Shown: positions 16,848-24,582 of the stretch, in pieces | Layout of the letters: each line of letters begins with the position of its first letter | Numbering within the stretch: position 1 is the first letter of the stretch | NCBI GenBank assembly: GCA_015067305.1 | Contig: SVMT01000008.1 | Location: 1 to 64,000, forward strand | Direction of reading: 5' to 3' | Source of the DNA: Oscillospiraceae bacterium | Lineage (GTDB): Bacteria; Bacillota; Clostridia; Oscillospirales; UBA644 | DNA length: 64,000 nt | Notes under the pieces: model-generated | Database searches by the model: none | Told to the model about the DNA's origin: nothing | The model's input: the letters and a program-made list of their open reading frames with translations, nothing else | Made by a program: the position numbers and the translations under genes

Positions 16848-17938
16848 TGAGTATTTCAATTTATATTCACATTCCTTTCTGTGCGTCAAAGTGTAAATAT
16901 TGCGATTTTTATTCTGCACCTGCCACCGAAGAAATCCGAGAAAAGTATGTTTCTGCGCTTATTTCTCAAATAAATTCATCTGAAAACAGTTCAAAAACTG
17001 TGAAAAGTGTTTATTTCGGAGGCGGAACTCCGTCTGTTCTGACAGAAAAACAGCTGTTTTCCGTGTTGGAAGCGCTTGATAAAAAATACAATATCTCATC
17101 TGCTGAGAAAACTTTAGAAGTCAATCCCGACAGCGTTTTTACTGCAAGGTCTGAAAATCTTCTTTGGTTCAACCGCTTCAGTATGGGAGTACAAAGTTTT
17201 GACGATGAAGAACTTAAACTCCTCGGACGAAGACATTCTTCGGCTGAAGCTGTAAAAGCATATGAGTTTTTGCGTGAATTTGCTTCTAATATTAACCTTG
17301 ATCTTATTATAGGTATTCCATCGGAAGATCATACAAAAAAACTTGAAAATTCTTTAAATACCCTTCTTTCGCTTGAACCGGAACATTCGTCTGTTTATAT
17401 TCTGAAATATGAAGAGGGTACGCCTATGTTCAAAATGGCAGATGAGGCTTTATCTGATGACATCGTGTCTGATCTGTATCTTTATGTTTCCGAAAAAATG
17501 CAGGAACACGGATATGAACATTACGAGATCTCAAATTACGCAGAACACGGGTTTCGTTCCGTTCACAACTGCGCTTATTGGGAGCAGGAAAAATATCTTG
17601 CATTCGGTACGGGCGCTTACGGATTTGACGGGGAAAGACGCTACCATTTTGAAAAAAATGTTTCCGAATATATCTTGCAGAACGGCAATGTTTCTCCTAT
17701 TACAGATGAAATTCTCGATGCTGATCAGATCGCTTCCGAAAAGATCGTTTTAGGCTTGCGGATGTCAGACGGTATTGATAAAAAGATATTCGAAAATATA
17801 TGCAAAGACAAGTATAAAAATCGTTTTTGCGATAATTTGATAAAAAACAGAATGGCAAATATTTTGCCTAATGGTAATTTTGCACTTACGCCAAAGGGTT
17901 GGCTTGTTTCAAATACAATAATTGAAGAGCTTATGTGA
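16847..17938 (+). CDS. hemW: HemW-like radical SAM heme chaperone
   Basis: About 363 residues. The radical SAM cluster motif with the HemW spacing is seen as CASKCKYCDF (about 12-21), followed by VYFGGGTPSVL, EVNPDS, MGVQSFDDEELKLLGR and IGIP. HemW-type proteins resemble oxygen-independent coproporphyrinogen oxidase but act as heme chaperones. The ATG overlaps the preceding stop (TGATG) and has GGGGAG upstream, so translation is coupled. The longer frame of 12 extra codons is not used. Confidence 0.85.
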   Translation: MSISIYIHIPFCASKCKYCDFYSAPATEEIREKYVSALISQINSSENSSKTVKSVYFGGGTPSVLTEKQLFSVLEALDKKYNISSAEKTLEVNPDSVFTARSENLLWFNRFSMGVQSFDDEELKLLGRRHSSAEAVKAYEFLREFASNINLDLIIGIPSEDHTKKLENSLNTLLSLEPEHSSVYILKYEEGTPMFKMADEALSDDIVSDLYLYVSEKMQEHGYEHYEISNYAEHGFRSVHNCAYWEQEKYLAFGTGAYGFDGERRYHFEKNVSEYILQNGNVSPITDEILDADQIASEKIVLGLRMSDGIDKKIFENICKDKYKNRFCDNLIKNRMANILPNGNFALTPKGWLVSNTIIEELM

Positions 17939-17952
17939 AAGGAAATCTTATC

Positions 17953-18840
17953 ATGAAAAAATTTGAACCTCTCAGCCTCAAAAAAAGAAAGGTTATTCTC
18001 GATACAGATATCGGTCCCGATTGCGATGATGTTGGTTCTATCGCGTTATTGAACCGTTGGGCAGATGAATACGGTTTTGAAATCGCAGGTATAGTAAACT
18101 GTACTTCAAATAGATACGGAACAGCTTGTATTGATGCTCTTTGCACGTATCTCGGTAGACCCGATGTTCTTATCGGGGAATACAAACCTGATGGTTTCAA
18201 TACCGAGGGCTTGAAATACAATAAATACATTGCTGAAAATTTCCCAAACAAATATATCAACGGCGAAAAATCTGCCATGGATTCCACGGAGCTTTATGAA
18301 AAAGTCCTTTCCGAGTCCGAAGACGACGGCGTTATCGTTATTACTATTGGTATGCTCAACACCGTTTGGTATGCTTACGAGAAGAATCCCGAACTGTTCT
18401 CCAAAAAGGTTCACGCAGTAATTTCCATGGCTGCCGAATATAAAAAAGGACATGAATATAATATTTTCTGCCATACTGAAGCCGCAAAGGATTTCTGCGA
18501 AAAATTTCCGGGTGATGTTTTCTTCTCAGGTTACGAACTCGGTGTGGATATAATGACAGGTTTTGAATCAGCCGACGATTCCAATCCTTTAGTTAAAGCC
18601 TATGAACTTTATTGCGGCGAAAACCGTATCCGCAACAGCTGGGATCTTGTAACCGTTATGTTTGCCGTGTTTGGAACTGAAAAATATTTCGGTTTGACAG
18701 AAACAGGTAAGGTTATTATCGACGCAGATGGTAATAATACATACGAAAGTTCCGAAAACGGAAACCATGTTTTCATAACATCTGTTGTTCCCAAAAGTGA
18801 ATTGGAAAATGTTATAAACGGCATTTTGAGAAAAAAATAA
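17953..18840 (+). CDS. Nucleoside hydrolase family protein
   Basis: About 295 residues of the inosine-uridine-preferring nucleoside hydrolase fold. The calcium-binding aspartate motif is seen as ILDTDIGPDCDDVGSI (about 15-30), and the later VIVITIGMLNTV and MAAEYKKGHEYNIFCHTEAAKDF blocks match the family. It hydrolyses a nucleoside to base and ribose, though many relatives of this subtype have unknown substrates. Start chosen at ATG 17953 with AAAGGAAATC upstream. It begins 14 nt after hemW, so it is probably in the same transcript. Confidence 0.8.
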   Translation: MKKFEPLSLKKRKVILDTDIGPDCDDVGSIALLNRWADEYGFEIAGIVNCTSNRYGTACIDALCTYLGRPDVLIGEYKPDGFNTEGLKYNKYIAENFPNKYINGEKSAMDSTELYEKVLSESEDDGVIVITIGMLNTVWYAYEKNPELFSKKVHAVISMAAEYKKGHEYNIFCHTEAAKDFCEKFPGDVFFSGYELGVDIMTGFESADDSNPLVKAYELYCGENRIRNSWDLVTVMFAVFGTEKYFGLTETGKVIIDADGNNTYESSENGNHVFITSVVPKSELENVINGILRKK

Positions 18841-18850
18841 AATAAACCTC

Positions 18851-18879
18851 TTGACAAGAAGGCAAATATAGTGTATAAT
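18851..18879 (+). promoter_or_regulatory. Promoter of the DUF1292 gene
   Basis: TTGACA (18851-18856), 17 bp, TATAAT (18874-18879): full consensus. Confidence 0.75.
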
Positions 18880-18915
18880 ATATACAGAGATAAAAATCTG
18901 AAAGGGTAAGTCATT

Positions 18916-19215
18916 ATGAATAACGAAAACAATATGGACGAAATCGTAACCCTCTATGACGAAGACGGTCAGGAAACTGATTACGTTGTTGTCGAAGCTG
19001 TTGAGTACAACGGCAAATGCTATCTTGCACTTGTTGAAGCGGCTCATATAGATGACGAAGAATGTGAATTCACTATCCTCCGTATGGATGACGATGAAGA
19101 AGGCGGCGTTCTTTCCACCATCGAAGATGAAAAAGAATTTGATGCTGTAATGGATCTTTTCGATGCAAAACTCGACGAAGAGTATGATCTTGAAGTAGAA
19201 GACGGCATTGAATAA
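18916..19215 (+). CDS. DUF1292 domain protein
   Basis: A 99-residue, very acidic protein with the DUF1292 core (IVTLYDEDGQETDYVVVEAV ... YLALVEA) and a DDDEEGG stretch. Members are small cytosolic proteins widespread in Firmicutes, often near alaS and ruvX, with no known role. Here it stands alone with its own consensus promoter and is followed by a structured RNA candidate. Confidence 0.85.
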   Translation: MNNENNMDEIVTLYDEDGQETDYVVVEAVEYNGKCYLALVEAAHIDDEECEFTILRMDDDEEGGVLSTIEDEKEFDAVMDLFDAKLDEEYDLEVEDGIE

Positions 19216-19273
19216 AATTAAAAAAACGAAATATTCTTCCTGCGCGATGCGTGTTTTATGGTATAATTAAAAC

Positions 19274-19420
19274 CTACATTTCAATCAAGGGATTCCGACT
19301 TCTGCTGTGGGGTTGCAGACCTCCCGTGTTCAGCTATTGCACCTGTTCTACGGACGTTGGGAGCACAAAGCAGTGGAGCGGTCTTACCCGCCCTGCCGAA
19401 GCAGGGTTTGAGTTTATCAT
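19274..19420 (+). ncRNA. Structured RNA candidate, possibly 6S RNA
   Basis: A TATAAT lies at 19262-19267 and the following bases fold into a long rod. UCAA/UUGA, GGG/CCC, CCG/CGG, CUGCU-GUG/CAC-AA-AGCAG and CUCCC-GU/ACGUUGGGAG nest with small, nearly symmetric internal loops. A perfect hairpin CCCTGC-CGAA-GCAGGG sits on the 3' side of the lowest junction. A rod with a large bubble and a 3' side hairpin is the plan of 6S RNA, the RNA polymerase regulator. No reading frame fits. The -35 box is poor and I could not compare with a 6S model, so the name is tentative. Confidence 0.45.
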
Positions 19421-19494
19421 AAGATAGCTTGTACACATTGTGTACTTGTGTTCCTCACGGTCGGGTGGGAGTTTATTTTATACTCATTTATATG

Positions 19495-19547
19495 TTACAA
19501 AAATGTTAAATGTGGGGGTAGACAAACCCCTTATTTTATACTATAAT
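19495..19547 (+). promoter_or_regulatory. TAGACA-type promoter with upstream TTACAAAAA element
   Basis: TTACAAAAA (from 19495), then GGGGG joined to TAGACA (19519-19524), 17 bp, TATAAT (19542-19547). It has the same architecture as the solute-binding-like lipoprotein promoters. Confidence 0.65.
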
Positions 19548-19586
19548 AAATATGTATATATATTCCATTTTATTGGAGGTAATCTT

Positions 19587-21902
19587 ATGAAATTTAAACG
19601 CATTTTATCGGCGGCATTGGCTACAATTGTTTCGGGAACGACTTTGGTATCATGCTCTCAGACGAACCTTGATGCACTTATTCCTTTTAACGAGGAAAAG
19701 GTTTCAACCTACACATCCGAAGTCAAGGGCTCTGCGCTGACACTTTATGTTGACGCAAACGCTGAGGATAGCGGCAACGGCAGCGAATCCGCACCGTTCA
19801 AAACAATTCCCGAAGCTCAGGCAAAGATTCGTGAACTGAAAGCAGGGGAAGGACTTCCCGCAGGCGGTATTACTGTTTTCGTCAAGGACGGCGAATACAG
19901 AATTACAGAGGGACTTGTATTTACGGAAGCTGACTCCGGTACAGCTGAATGTCCCATTACATACGTTTCCGAAAGCGAATTTGGCGCAAAAATTACAGGA
20001 GCATTACTCCTTTCCGCAGAAGATTTTGAACCCATAAACGAGGAAGAAAAATCCCGCCTTATGGACAAGTCTGCCGCAGACAATATTGTAAAAGTTGACC
20101 TTGCAAAATATGGCTTGACTTCCGAAGATTGGGGCGACTATGTCGTTTCAGGTTCACACCATACAGGTGAATTTTACGACGAATATGCGGAAGCTTATGA
20201 AAAAGCCGAAGCTGAAGGTATTCTTGGAGCAAACGCACAAGTTCCGGTTACTCCCGAAGCTGAAGTATTTATCGGCGACAGAGTTTTAAATTGTGCCCGT
20301 TGGCCTAATGAAGATTATGTTTATGCGAAAAGTCTGGTTTATTTCGGACAGTCAACCTGGGATAAAAAACGCGGAGACATAGTCAATCCCGACGGTCCTA
20401 TCTTGGGTGTAGACGAAAGTGTCTTGGAACATGTTTCAAAATGGTCTACTCATGAAAACATCTGGTCTTTCGGTTATATTTCCACAACTTGGGCTGACTC
20501 AAGAAATAAAGTTGTAAAGTTTGATTATGAAAACAACACCGTTCAGTTCAGATACAGTGAAACTTTCCTTTCTGACGCTGGTATCAACGGACAAACCACA
20601 AGATGGTATTTCTTTAATATCTTTGACGAACTTGATACCGAAGGCGAATTCTACATCGACAGAGAAAAGGGTATCCTTTATATTTATAAAACAGATGATT
20701 TCTATTCCGAAAGAATCAAAATGTCTACCATTGCAGATGATCTTATAACTTTTGATAATGCTTCAAACCTTACTCTGAAAGGCTTTTATATCAGCGAAAC
20801 GAGGGCTAACGGAGTTAAAGGTACGGCTGAAAATGTTATCATTGATAACTGTAAGATATGTAATATCAGAAGCGGTGCTATCCGTATCATTGGCAACAAA
20901 ATAACCATTCAGAATAATGAAATCTGCAATATGGGTACTTACGGTATTTATCTTGAAGGTGGTGACATGGAAACTCTTACAAGATCGGAAAATGTCATCT
21001 ATAATAACCTTATTCATGATTGGGCAAGGGTCGTTACTACTTACCAGACTGGTATTCAGGTCGAAGGCGTAGGCAGCCTTGTTTCTCACAATGAGCTTTA
21101 TAATTCACCCCACCAGGCTATTACATGGCATGGTCCATACCATATCATGGAATACAATGAAGTCTATAATGTTTTGACTGAAACTGCTGACTGCGGTGCT
21201 TTCTATTCAGGCAGAAACTTTTGGTCTTACGGTTGTGAGATCAGATATAACTATATCCACGATGTTGGTGCCGAGGGTGCCTTTGCAATCGGTATCTATT
21301 GGGACGACGGTCTTTCAGGACAGAAAGCATACGGAAACTTAGTTGTAAACACTGCAAGTTATGCGTTCCTTATTGGTGGCGGCAGAGACTGCTATGTGTA
21401 CAATAACGTGATAATAGAGTCAGGCGACTCTCCCATTCACCATGACGCAAGAATGAGACAGTATACCATGAACTATCATAATGCATGGTTCAGCCATATT
21501 CCCGTAATGTGTAATGAATTGAAACCCTATATTGAAAATGAAACATGGATGAAGGCTTTCCCCGAATACGAAGGACTTATTATGTATGATAATTCCTATA
21601 CAGGAGACCTTAACGACCCCATGCTTGTTGCAAACCCCACGGGCGCGGTTTATAACAATATCGCATATCTTAATATCCCCGAGGGCGCATTCGACGAGGA
21701 TAACATTAAGAACTTCTTCAGATACGAATTTGACCTTGCCGACTATTGTGAAATCAAAGATAATCCTATTATATACAACGACTTTAGCGATTTCCCCGGT
21801 TGGCATCAGGGTGAATACTTCATGAAAGAAAATTCCAAAGCAAAAGAAAAGATTCCCGGTTTTGAAAATATTCCATTTGACAAAATGGGCAGGATCGACT
21901 GA
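19587..21902 (+). CDS. Right-handed parallel beta-helix lipoprotein, copy A
   Basis: About 771 residues. Lipobox LVSC (Cys23) is followed by SQTNLDALIPFNEE, the same short motif as in the solute-binding-like lipoproteins. Then come LYVDANAEDSGNGSESAPF, a cap domain, and a long stretch of beta-helix coils (about 400-640: LTLKGFYIS, IIDNCKICNI, ITIQNNEICNMG, VIYNNLIHDW, NYIHDVGA). Such proteins include polysaccharide hydrolases and lyases (for example GH141-like), but no catalytic residues can be named. It is expected on the outer cell surface. The ATG at 19587 has GGAGGT upstream; the frame upstream of it runs through the promoter and is not coding. It is paralogous to the gene at 56271-58559. 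Confidence 0.8.
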   Translation: MKFKRILSAALATIVSGTTLVSCSQTNLDALIPFNEEKVSTYTSEVKGSALTLYVDANAEDSGNGSESAPFKTIPEAQAKIRELKAGEGLPAGGITVFVKDGEYRITEGLVFTEADSGTAECPITYVSESEFGAKITGALLLSAEDFEPINEEEKSRLMDKSAADNIVKVDLAKYGLTSEDWGDYVVSGSHHTGEFYDEYAEAYEKAEAEGILGANAQVPVTPEAEVFIGDRVLNCARWPNEDYVYAKSLVYFGQSTWDKKRGDIVNPDGPILGVDESVLEHVSKWSTHENIWSFGYISTTWADSRNKVVKFDYENNTVQFRYSETFLSDAGINGQTTRWYFFNIFDELDTEGEFYIDREKGILYIYKTDDFYSERIKMSTIADDLITFDNASNLTLKGFYISETRANGVKGTAENVIIDNCKICNIRSGAIRIIGNKITIQNNEICNMGTYGIYLEGGDMETLTRSENVIYNNLIHDWARVVTTYQTGIQVEGVGSLVSHNELYNSPHQAITWHGPYHIMEYNEVYNVLTETADCGAFYSGRNFWSYGCEIRYNYIHDVGAEGAFAIGIYWDDGLSGQKAYGNLVVNTASYAFLIGGGRDCYVYNNVIIESGDSPIHHDARMRQYTMNYHNAWFSHIPVMCNELKPYIENETWMKAFPEYEGLIMYDNSYTGDLNDPMLVANPTGAVYNNIAYLNIPEGAFDEDNIKNFFRYEFDLADYCEIKDNPIIYNDFSDFPGWHQGEYFMKENSKAKEKIPGFENIPFDKMGRID

Positions 21903-21920
21903 CAACCGAATAATTAAAAC

Positions 21921-21947
21921 GGTCACGTTCTTTTTCGGAACGTGACC
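21921..21947. terminator. Bidirectional terminator
   Basis: GGTCACGTTC pairs with GGAACGTGACC and is followed by TCTGTTTTT. It separates the convergent beta-helix and pyridoxal kinase genes. Confidence 0.85.
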
Positions 21948-21954
21948 TCTGTTT

Positions 21955-22788
21955 TTATTTACTTATTCTTTGTACGAGATAAGGAATCGTTTCTTCAAAG
22001 TTTACGCCATACCAGCGACTGTCTTTGTCTTCGCATGTTGCTCTGATGCACTCAACTGTGTAGTCAACGGCGATCTGCAAAGAGTCTTCAAATGAATATC
22101 CTTTTACAAGTGCGCCTGTCAGAGTGCTTGCGAAAACATCTCCCGTTCCGTGGTAACTTGCGTTTATCCTGTCTCTGAAATAGGTGTAGTAAGAGTCTTT
22201 TTGAGGGTCGTAGCACATAACGCCGATCTTTCCCTCAACGTAATTTATGCCCGTAAGAACTGCCTTTTTTGCGCCTTTTGCACAGAGTTTTTTCAAAATG
22301 TCTTTAGCGTATTCTTCGTCGTAGGTTTCTTTGTATTCGATTCCGAGCATGAATGCCGCTTCCGTCATATTGGGTACGATAATATCTGCTTTTCCGCAGA
22401 GTTCAGCCATTTTATCGGCAAATTTCTGAGTAAATCCCGGGTAAAGCTTTCCGAAGTCTCCCATTACGGGGTCAACGATTATCATGTTTTCATCGGTGTT
22501 GAAGTCATCGAAAAACTTTGAAACCAATTCAAGCTGTTCAAATGAGCCTAAATAACCTGTATAAATTGCGTCAAATCCAAGATGTTCCTTCTTCCAATGC
22601 TCTGCAATGGGGCTGATGTCGGAGGTGAGGTCTCTGAATGTGAAGCCCTTGAATGCCGTATGGGTGGAAAGTACAGCTGTTGGGATAACTGCAGCCTCTA
22701 CACCCATGGCGCTGATTATGGGCAAAGCCACAGTCAAAGAGCATTTTCCGATACAGGATATGTCTTGTATTGTAACTATTCTTTTCAT
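21955..22788 (-). CDS. Pyridoxal/pyridoxamine kinase (PdxY/ThiD-like)
   Basis: A 277-residue ribokinase-superfamily kinase: TIQDISCIGKCSLTVALPII at the N terminus, YTGYLGS (about 95), VDPVMGDFGKLY (about 125), PNMTEAAFML (about 150) and the GTGDVFASTLTGAL anion-hole motif with catalytic Asp (about 227). It phosphorylates pyridoxal, pyridoxine or pyridoxamine to PLP-pathway vitamers. It lies 34 nt downstream of the TrpB-like gene on the same strand with no terminator between, so it probably shares the tryptophan-responsive leader. A PLP-making enzyme next to a PLP-using one is a sensible pair. Confidence 0.85.
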   Translation of the reverse strand: MKRIVTIQDISCIGKCSLTVALPIISAMGVEAAVIPTAVLSTHTAFKGFTFRDLTSDISPIAEHWKKEHLGFDAIYTGYLGSFEQLELVSKFFDDFNTDENMIIVDPVMGDFGKLYPGFTQKFADKMAELCGKADIIVPNMTEAAFMLGIEYKETYDEEYAKDILKKLCAKGAKKAVLTGINYVEGKIGVMCYDPQKDSYYTYFRDRINASYHGTGDVFASTLTGALVKGYSFEDSLQIAVDYTVECIRATCEDKDSRWYGVNFEETIPYLVQRISK

Positions 22789-22822
22789 TTAAAAAAGACT
22801 TGCCTTTCGTTTTGAGATTTGC

Positions 22823-24190
22823 TTATTGGATCTTTGGGAGAGAGTCGTAGCCCTTTTTGAGGTCGTCATCTGTGGGAATATAGTCTCCCATGTTTTTGTT
22901 GAGGAAGTTTGTGTATGCGGTCATGTCGAAGTAACCTGTACCCGTGAGCCCGAAGAGGATAGTCTTCGTTTCGCCTGTTTCTTTGCATTTGAGAGCTTCG
23001 TCGATTGCGGCTCTGATAGCGTGAGAGCTTTCGGGGGCGGGGAGTGTACCTTCGCAACGTGCGAACTGGACTGCGGCGTCAAAGATGTCTGTCTGAACAT
23101 AAGATTTCGCTGTCATATAACCGTCATGGTAGAGTTTGGAAAGTGTTGTGTTCATACCGTGGTATCTGAGACCACCTGCATGGTTGGATGCGGGAATGAA
23201 GCCGTGACCGAGAGTGTACATCTTCATGAGAGGTGTTGTTCTGCCTGTGTCTCCGTAGTCGAATTCATAGAAACCTCTTGTGAGGCTGGGACAGCTTGCA
23301 GGTTCAACGGCGATAAATTCAATATCATTCTTGCCTCTGATCTTGTCTGCCATATAGGGGGAGATGAGACCTCCGAGGTTTGAACCGCCACCTGCGCAAC
23401 CGATCACGATATCGGGCTGCACACCGTATTTGTCAAGAGCTGTTTTTGCTTCAAGACCAATGATTGACTGATGCATAAGAACATGGTTGAGAACGCTACC
23501 AAGAACGTATTTGCAGTTAGGTGTTTTGAGGGCTGTTTCAATAGCTTCGGAGATCGCACAACCGAGAGAACCGCTTGTTCCGGGGAACTGTTCGAGGATC
23601 TTTCTGCCAACTTCTGTTGTGTCTGAGGGTGAATGGATAACATCTGCTCCGTATGTCTGCATAACGGCTTTTCTGTGGGGCTTGAGTTCTGCGGAACCTT
23701 TAACCATATAAACGGTAAGATCAAGTCCGTAGTATGCGCAAGCCATTGAAAGGGCTGTACCCCACTGACCTGCACCTGTTTCTGTTGTAACGCTTGTAAG
23801 ACCCTGTTTTTTAGCGTAGTAGATCTGCGCTGCGGCACTGTTCAGCTTATGTGAGCCTGAAGTGTTGTTTCCTTCGAATTTGTAGTAGATATGTGCGGGG
23901 GTGTCAAGAAGTTTTTCGAGATTATAAGCTCTTACGATGGGAGCAGGTCTGTACATCTTATAGAAAGATCTGATCTCTTCGGGGATCTCGATATATTCGT
24001 CTGTGACATTGAGTTCCTGGTCAACGAGTTCTTCGCAGAAAACGTTGCAAAGTTCATCTCTTGTGCTGGGTTTGAATGTTTCGGGATTAAGGAAGGGTTC
24101 GGGCTTATCTTTCATAACGGCTCTTACGTTGTGCCATGCGTGAGGTATCTCATTTTCACTTAAATAAATTTTGTAGGGGATCTCTGCCAT
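22823..24190 (-). CDS. TrpB2-type tryptophan synthase beta chain
   Basis: A 455-residue PLP enzyme of the fold II family, longer than TrpB1 (about 400) and typical of TrpB2. The PLP lysine lies in SGSHKLNSA (about 122), the catalytic Glu in TTETGAGQWGTALS (about 145), and the phosphate loop in IGCAGGGSNLGGL (about 250). TrpB2 condenses indole with serine to tryptophan, usually without a TrpA partner; no trpA or other trp gene is in the window. A leader peptide with two adjacent Trp codons and an attenuator hairpin precede it, supporting a tryptophan-related role. AAAGGATG lies upstream of the ATG. Confidence 0.9.
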   Translation of the reverse strand: MAEIPYKIYLSENEIPHAWHNVRAVMKDKPEPFLNPETFKPSTRDELCNVFCEELVDQELNVTDEYIEIPEEIRSFYKMYRPAPIVRAYNLEKLLDTPAHIYYKFEGNNTSGSHKLNSAAAQIYYAKKQGLTSVTTETGAGQWGTALSMACAYYGLDLTVYMVKGSAELKPHRKAVMQTYGADVIHSPSDTTEVGRKILEQFPGTSGSLGCAISEAIETALKTPNCKYVLGSVLNHVLMHQSIIGLEAKTALDKYGVQPDIVIGCAGGGSNLGGLISPYMADKIRGKNDIEFIAVEPASCPSLTRGFYEFDYGDTGRTTPLMKMYTLGHGFIPASNHAGGLRYHGMNTTLSKLYHDGYMTAKSYVQTDIFDAAVQFARCEGTLPAPESSHAIRAAIDEALKCKETGETKTILFGLTGTGYFDMTAYTNFLNKNMGDYIPTDDDLKKGYDSLPKIQ

Positions 24191-24227
24191 TGTAATTCAT
24201 CCTTTCGATCTGATTCGTGTTCGATAT

Positions 24228-24262
24228 AAAAAACGCTTACGGTTCATCTCTGTCCGTAAGCG
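24228..24262 (-). terminator. Attenuator terminator of the trpB2 leader
   Basis: On the minus strand CGCTTACGG, an 11-nt loop, CCGTAAGCG and TTTTTT form a classic intrinsic terminator, 38 nt before the trpB2 start codon and downstream of the leader peptide. Confidence 0.85.
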
Positions 24263-24311
24263 AAATTTGCTTTTAAAATGACCTCATTTTATTCGGAGCA
24301 TCAAGATTAAA

Positions 24312-24338
24312 CCTTATAAACTTTCAATGTTCATAAGG
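24312..24338 (-). promoter_or_regulatory. Pause-type hairpin of the attenuator
   Basis: On the minus strand CCTTATGAAC pairs with GTTTATAAGG over ten positions (one G-U). It starts just after the two Trp codons and includes the leader stop codon. A ribosome stalled on the Trp codons would cover or open it, as expected of the 1:2 hairpin in transcription attenuation. Confidence 0.65.
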
Positions 24339-24376
24339 CGCCACCATCTGAAATTAACAGAAGCGGACAATTTCAT
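24314..24376 (-). CDS. Tryptophan leader peptide (20 residues)
   Basis: A 20-codon frame from ATG (24376-24374) to TAA (24316-24314) with GGAGAG nine nt upstream. It encodes a peptide with FRWWRL at positions 9-14, that is, two adjacent Trp codons among only 20. It sits between a consensus promoter and a Rho-independent terminator. This is the arrangement of transcription attenuation: when charged Trp-tRNA is scarce the ribosome stalls at the Trp pair and allows read-through into trpB2 and the kinase gene. The mechanism is inferred from the layout. Confidence 0.8.
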   Translation of the reverse strand: MKLSASVNFRWWRLMNIESL

Positions 24377-24426
24377 GATATAAGCTCTCCTGTCGAAATA
24401 GTTTCTGACTTTAAAATGATATTGTG

Positions 24427-24455
24427 ATTATAGCATAGGCTTAAATTTTTGTCAA
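24427..24455 (-). promoter_or_regulatory. Promoter of the trpB2 leader transcript
   Basis: On the minus strand TTGACA (24455-24450), 17 bp, TATAAT (24432-24427). Transcription would start about 45 nt before the leader peptide. Confidence 0.8.
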
Positions 24456-24517
24456 GGGGTTATGTTGCATTTTGCGTTTTTTGTAACAAAATACAGACGG
24501 TTTATACTCAAAAAAAG

Positions 24518-24546
24518 TTGACTTTTCTATGGTTTTCTGATATAAT
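24518..24546 (+). promoter_or_regulatory. Promoter of cimA
   Basis: TTGACT (24518-24523), 17 bp, TATAAT (24541-24546). About 40 bp upstream is the palindrome-like TTTTTTGTAACAAAA, which resembles the TTACAAAA element of the lipoprotein promoters. Confidence 0.65.
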
Positions 24547-24582
24547 TATAATGGAATGCTATTGAACAAAGGAAATTCTGTG

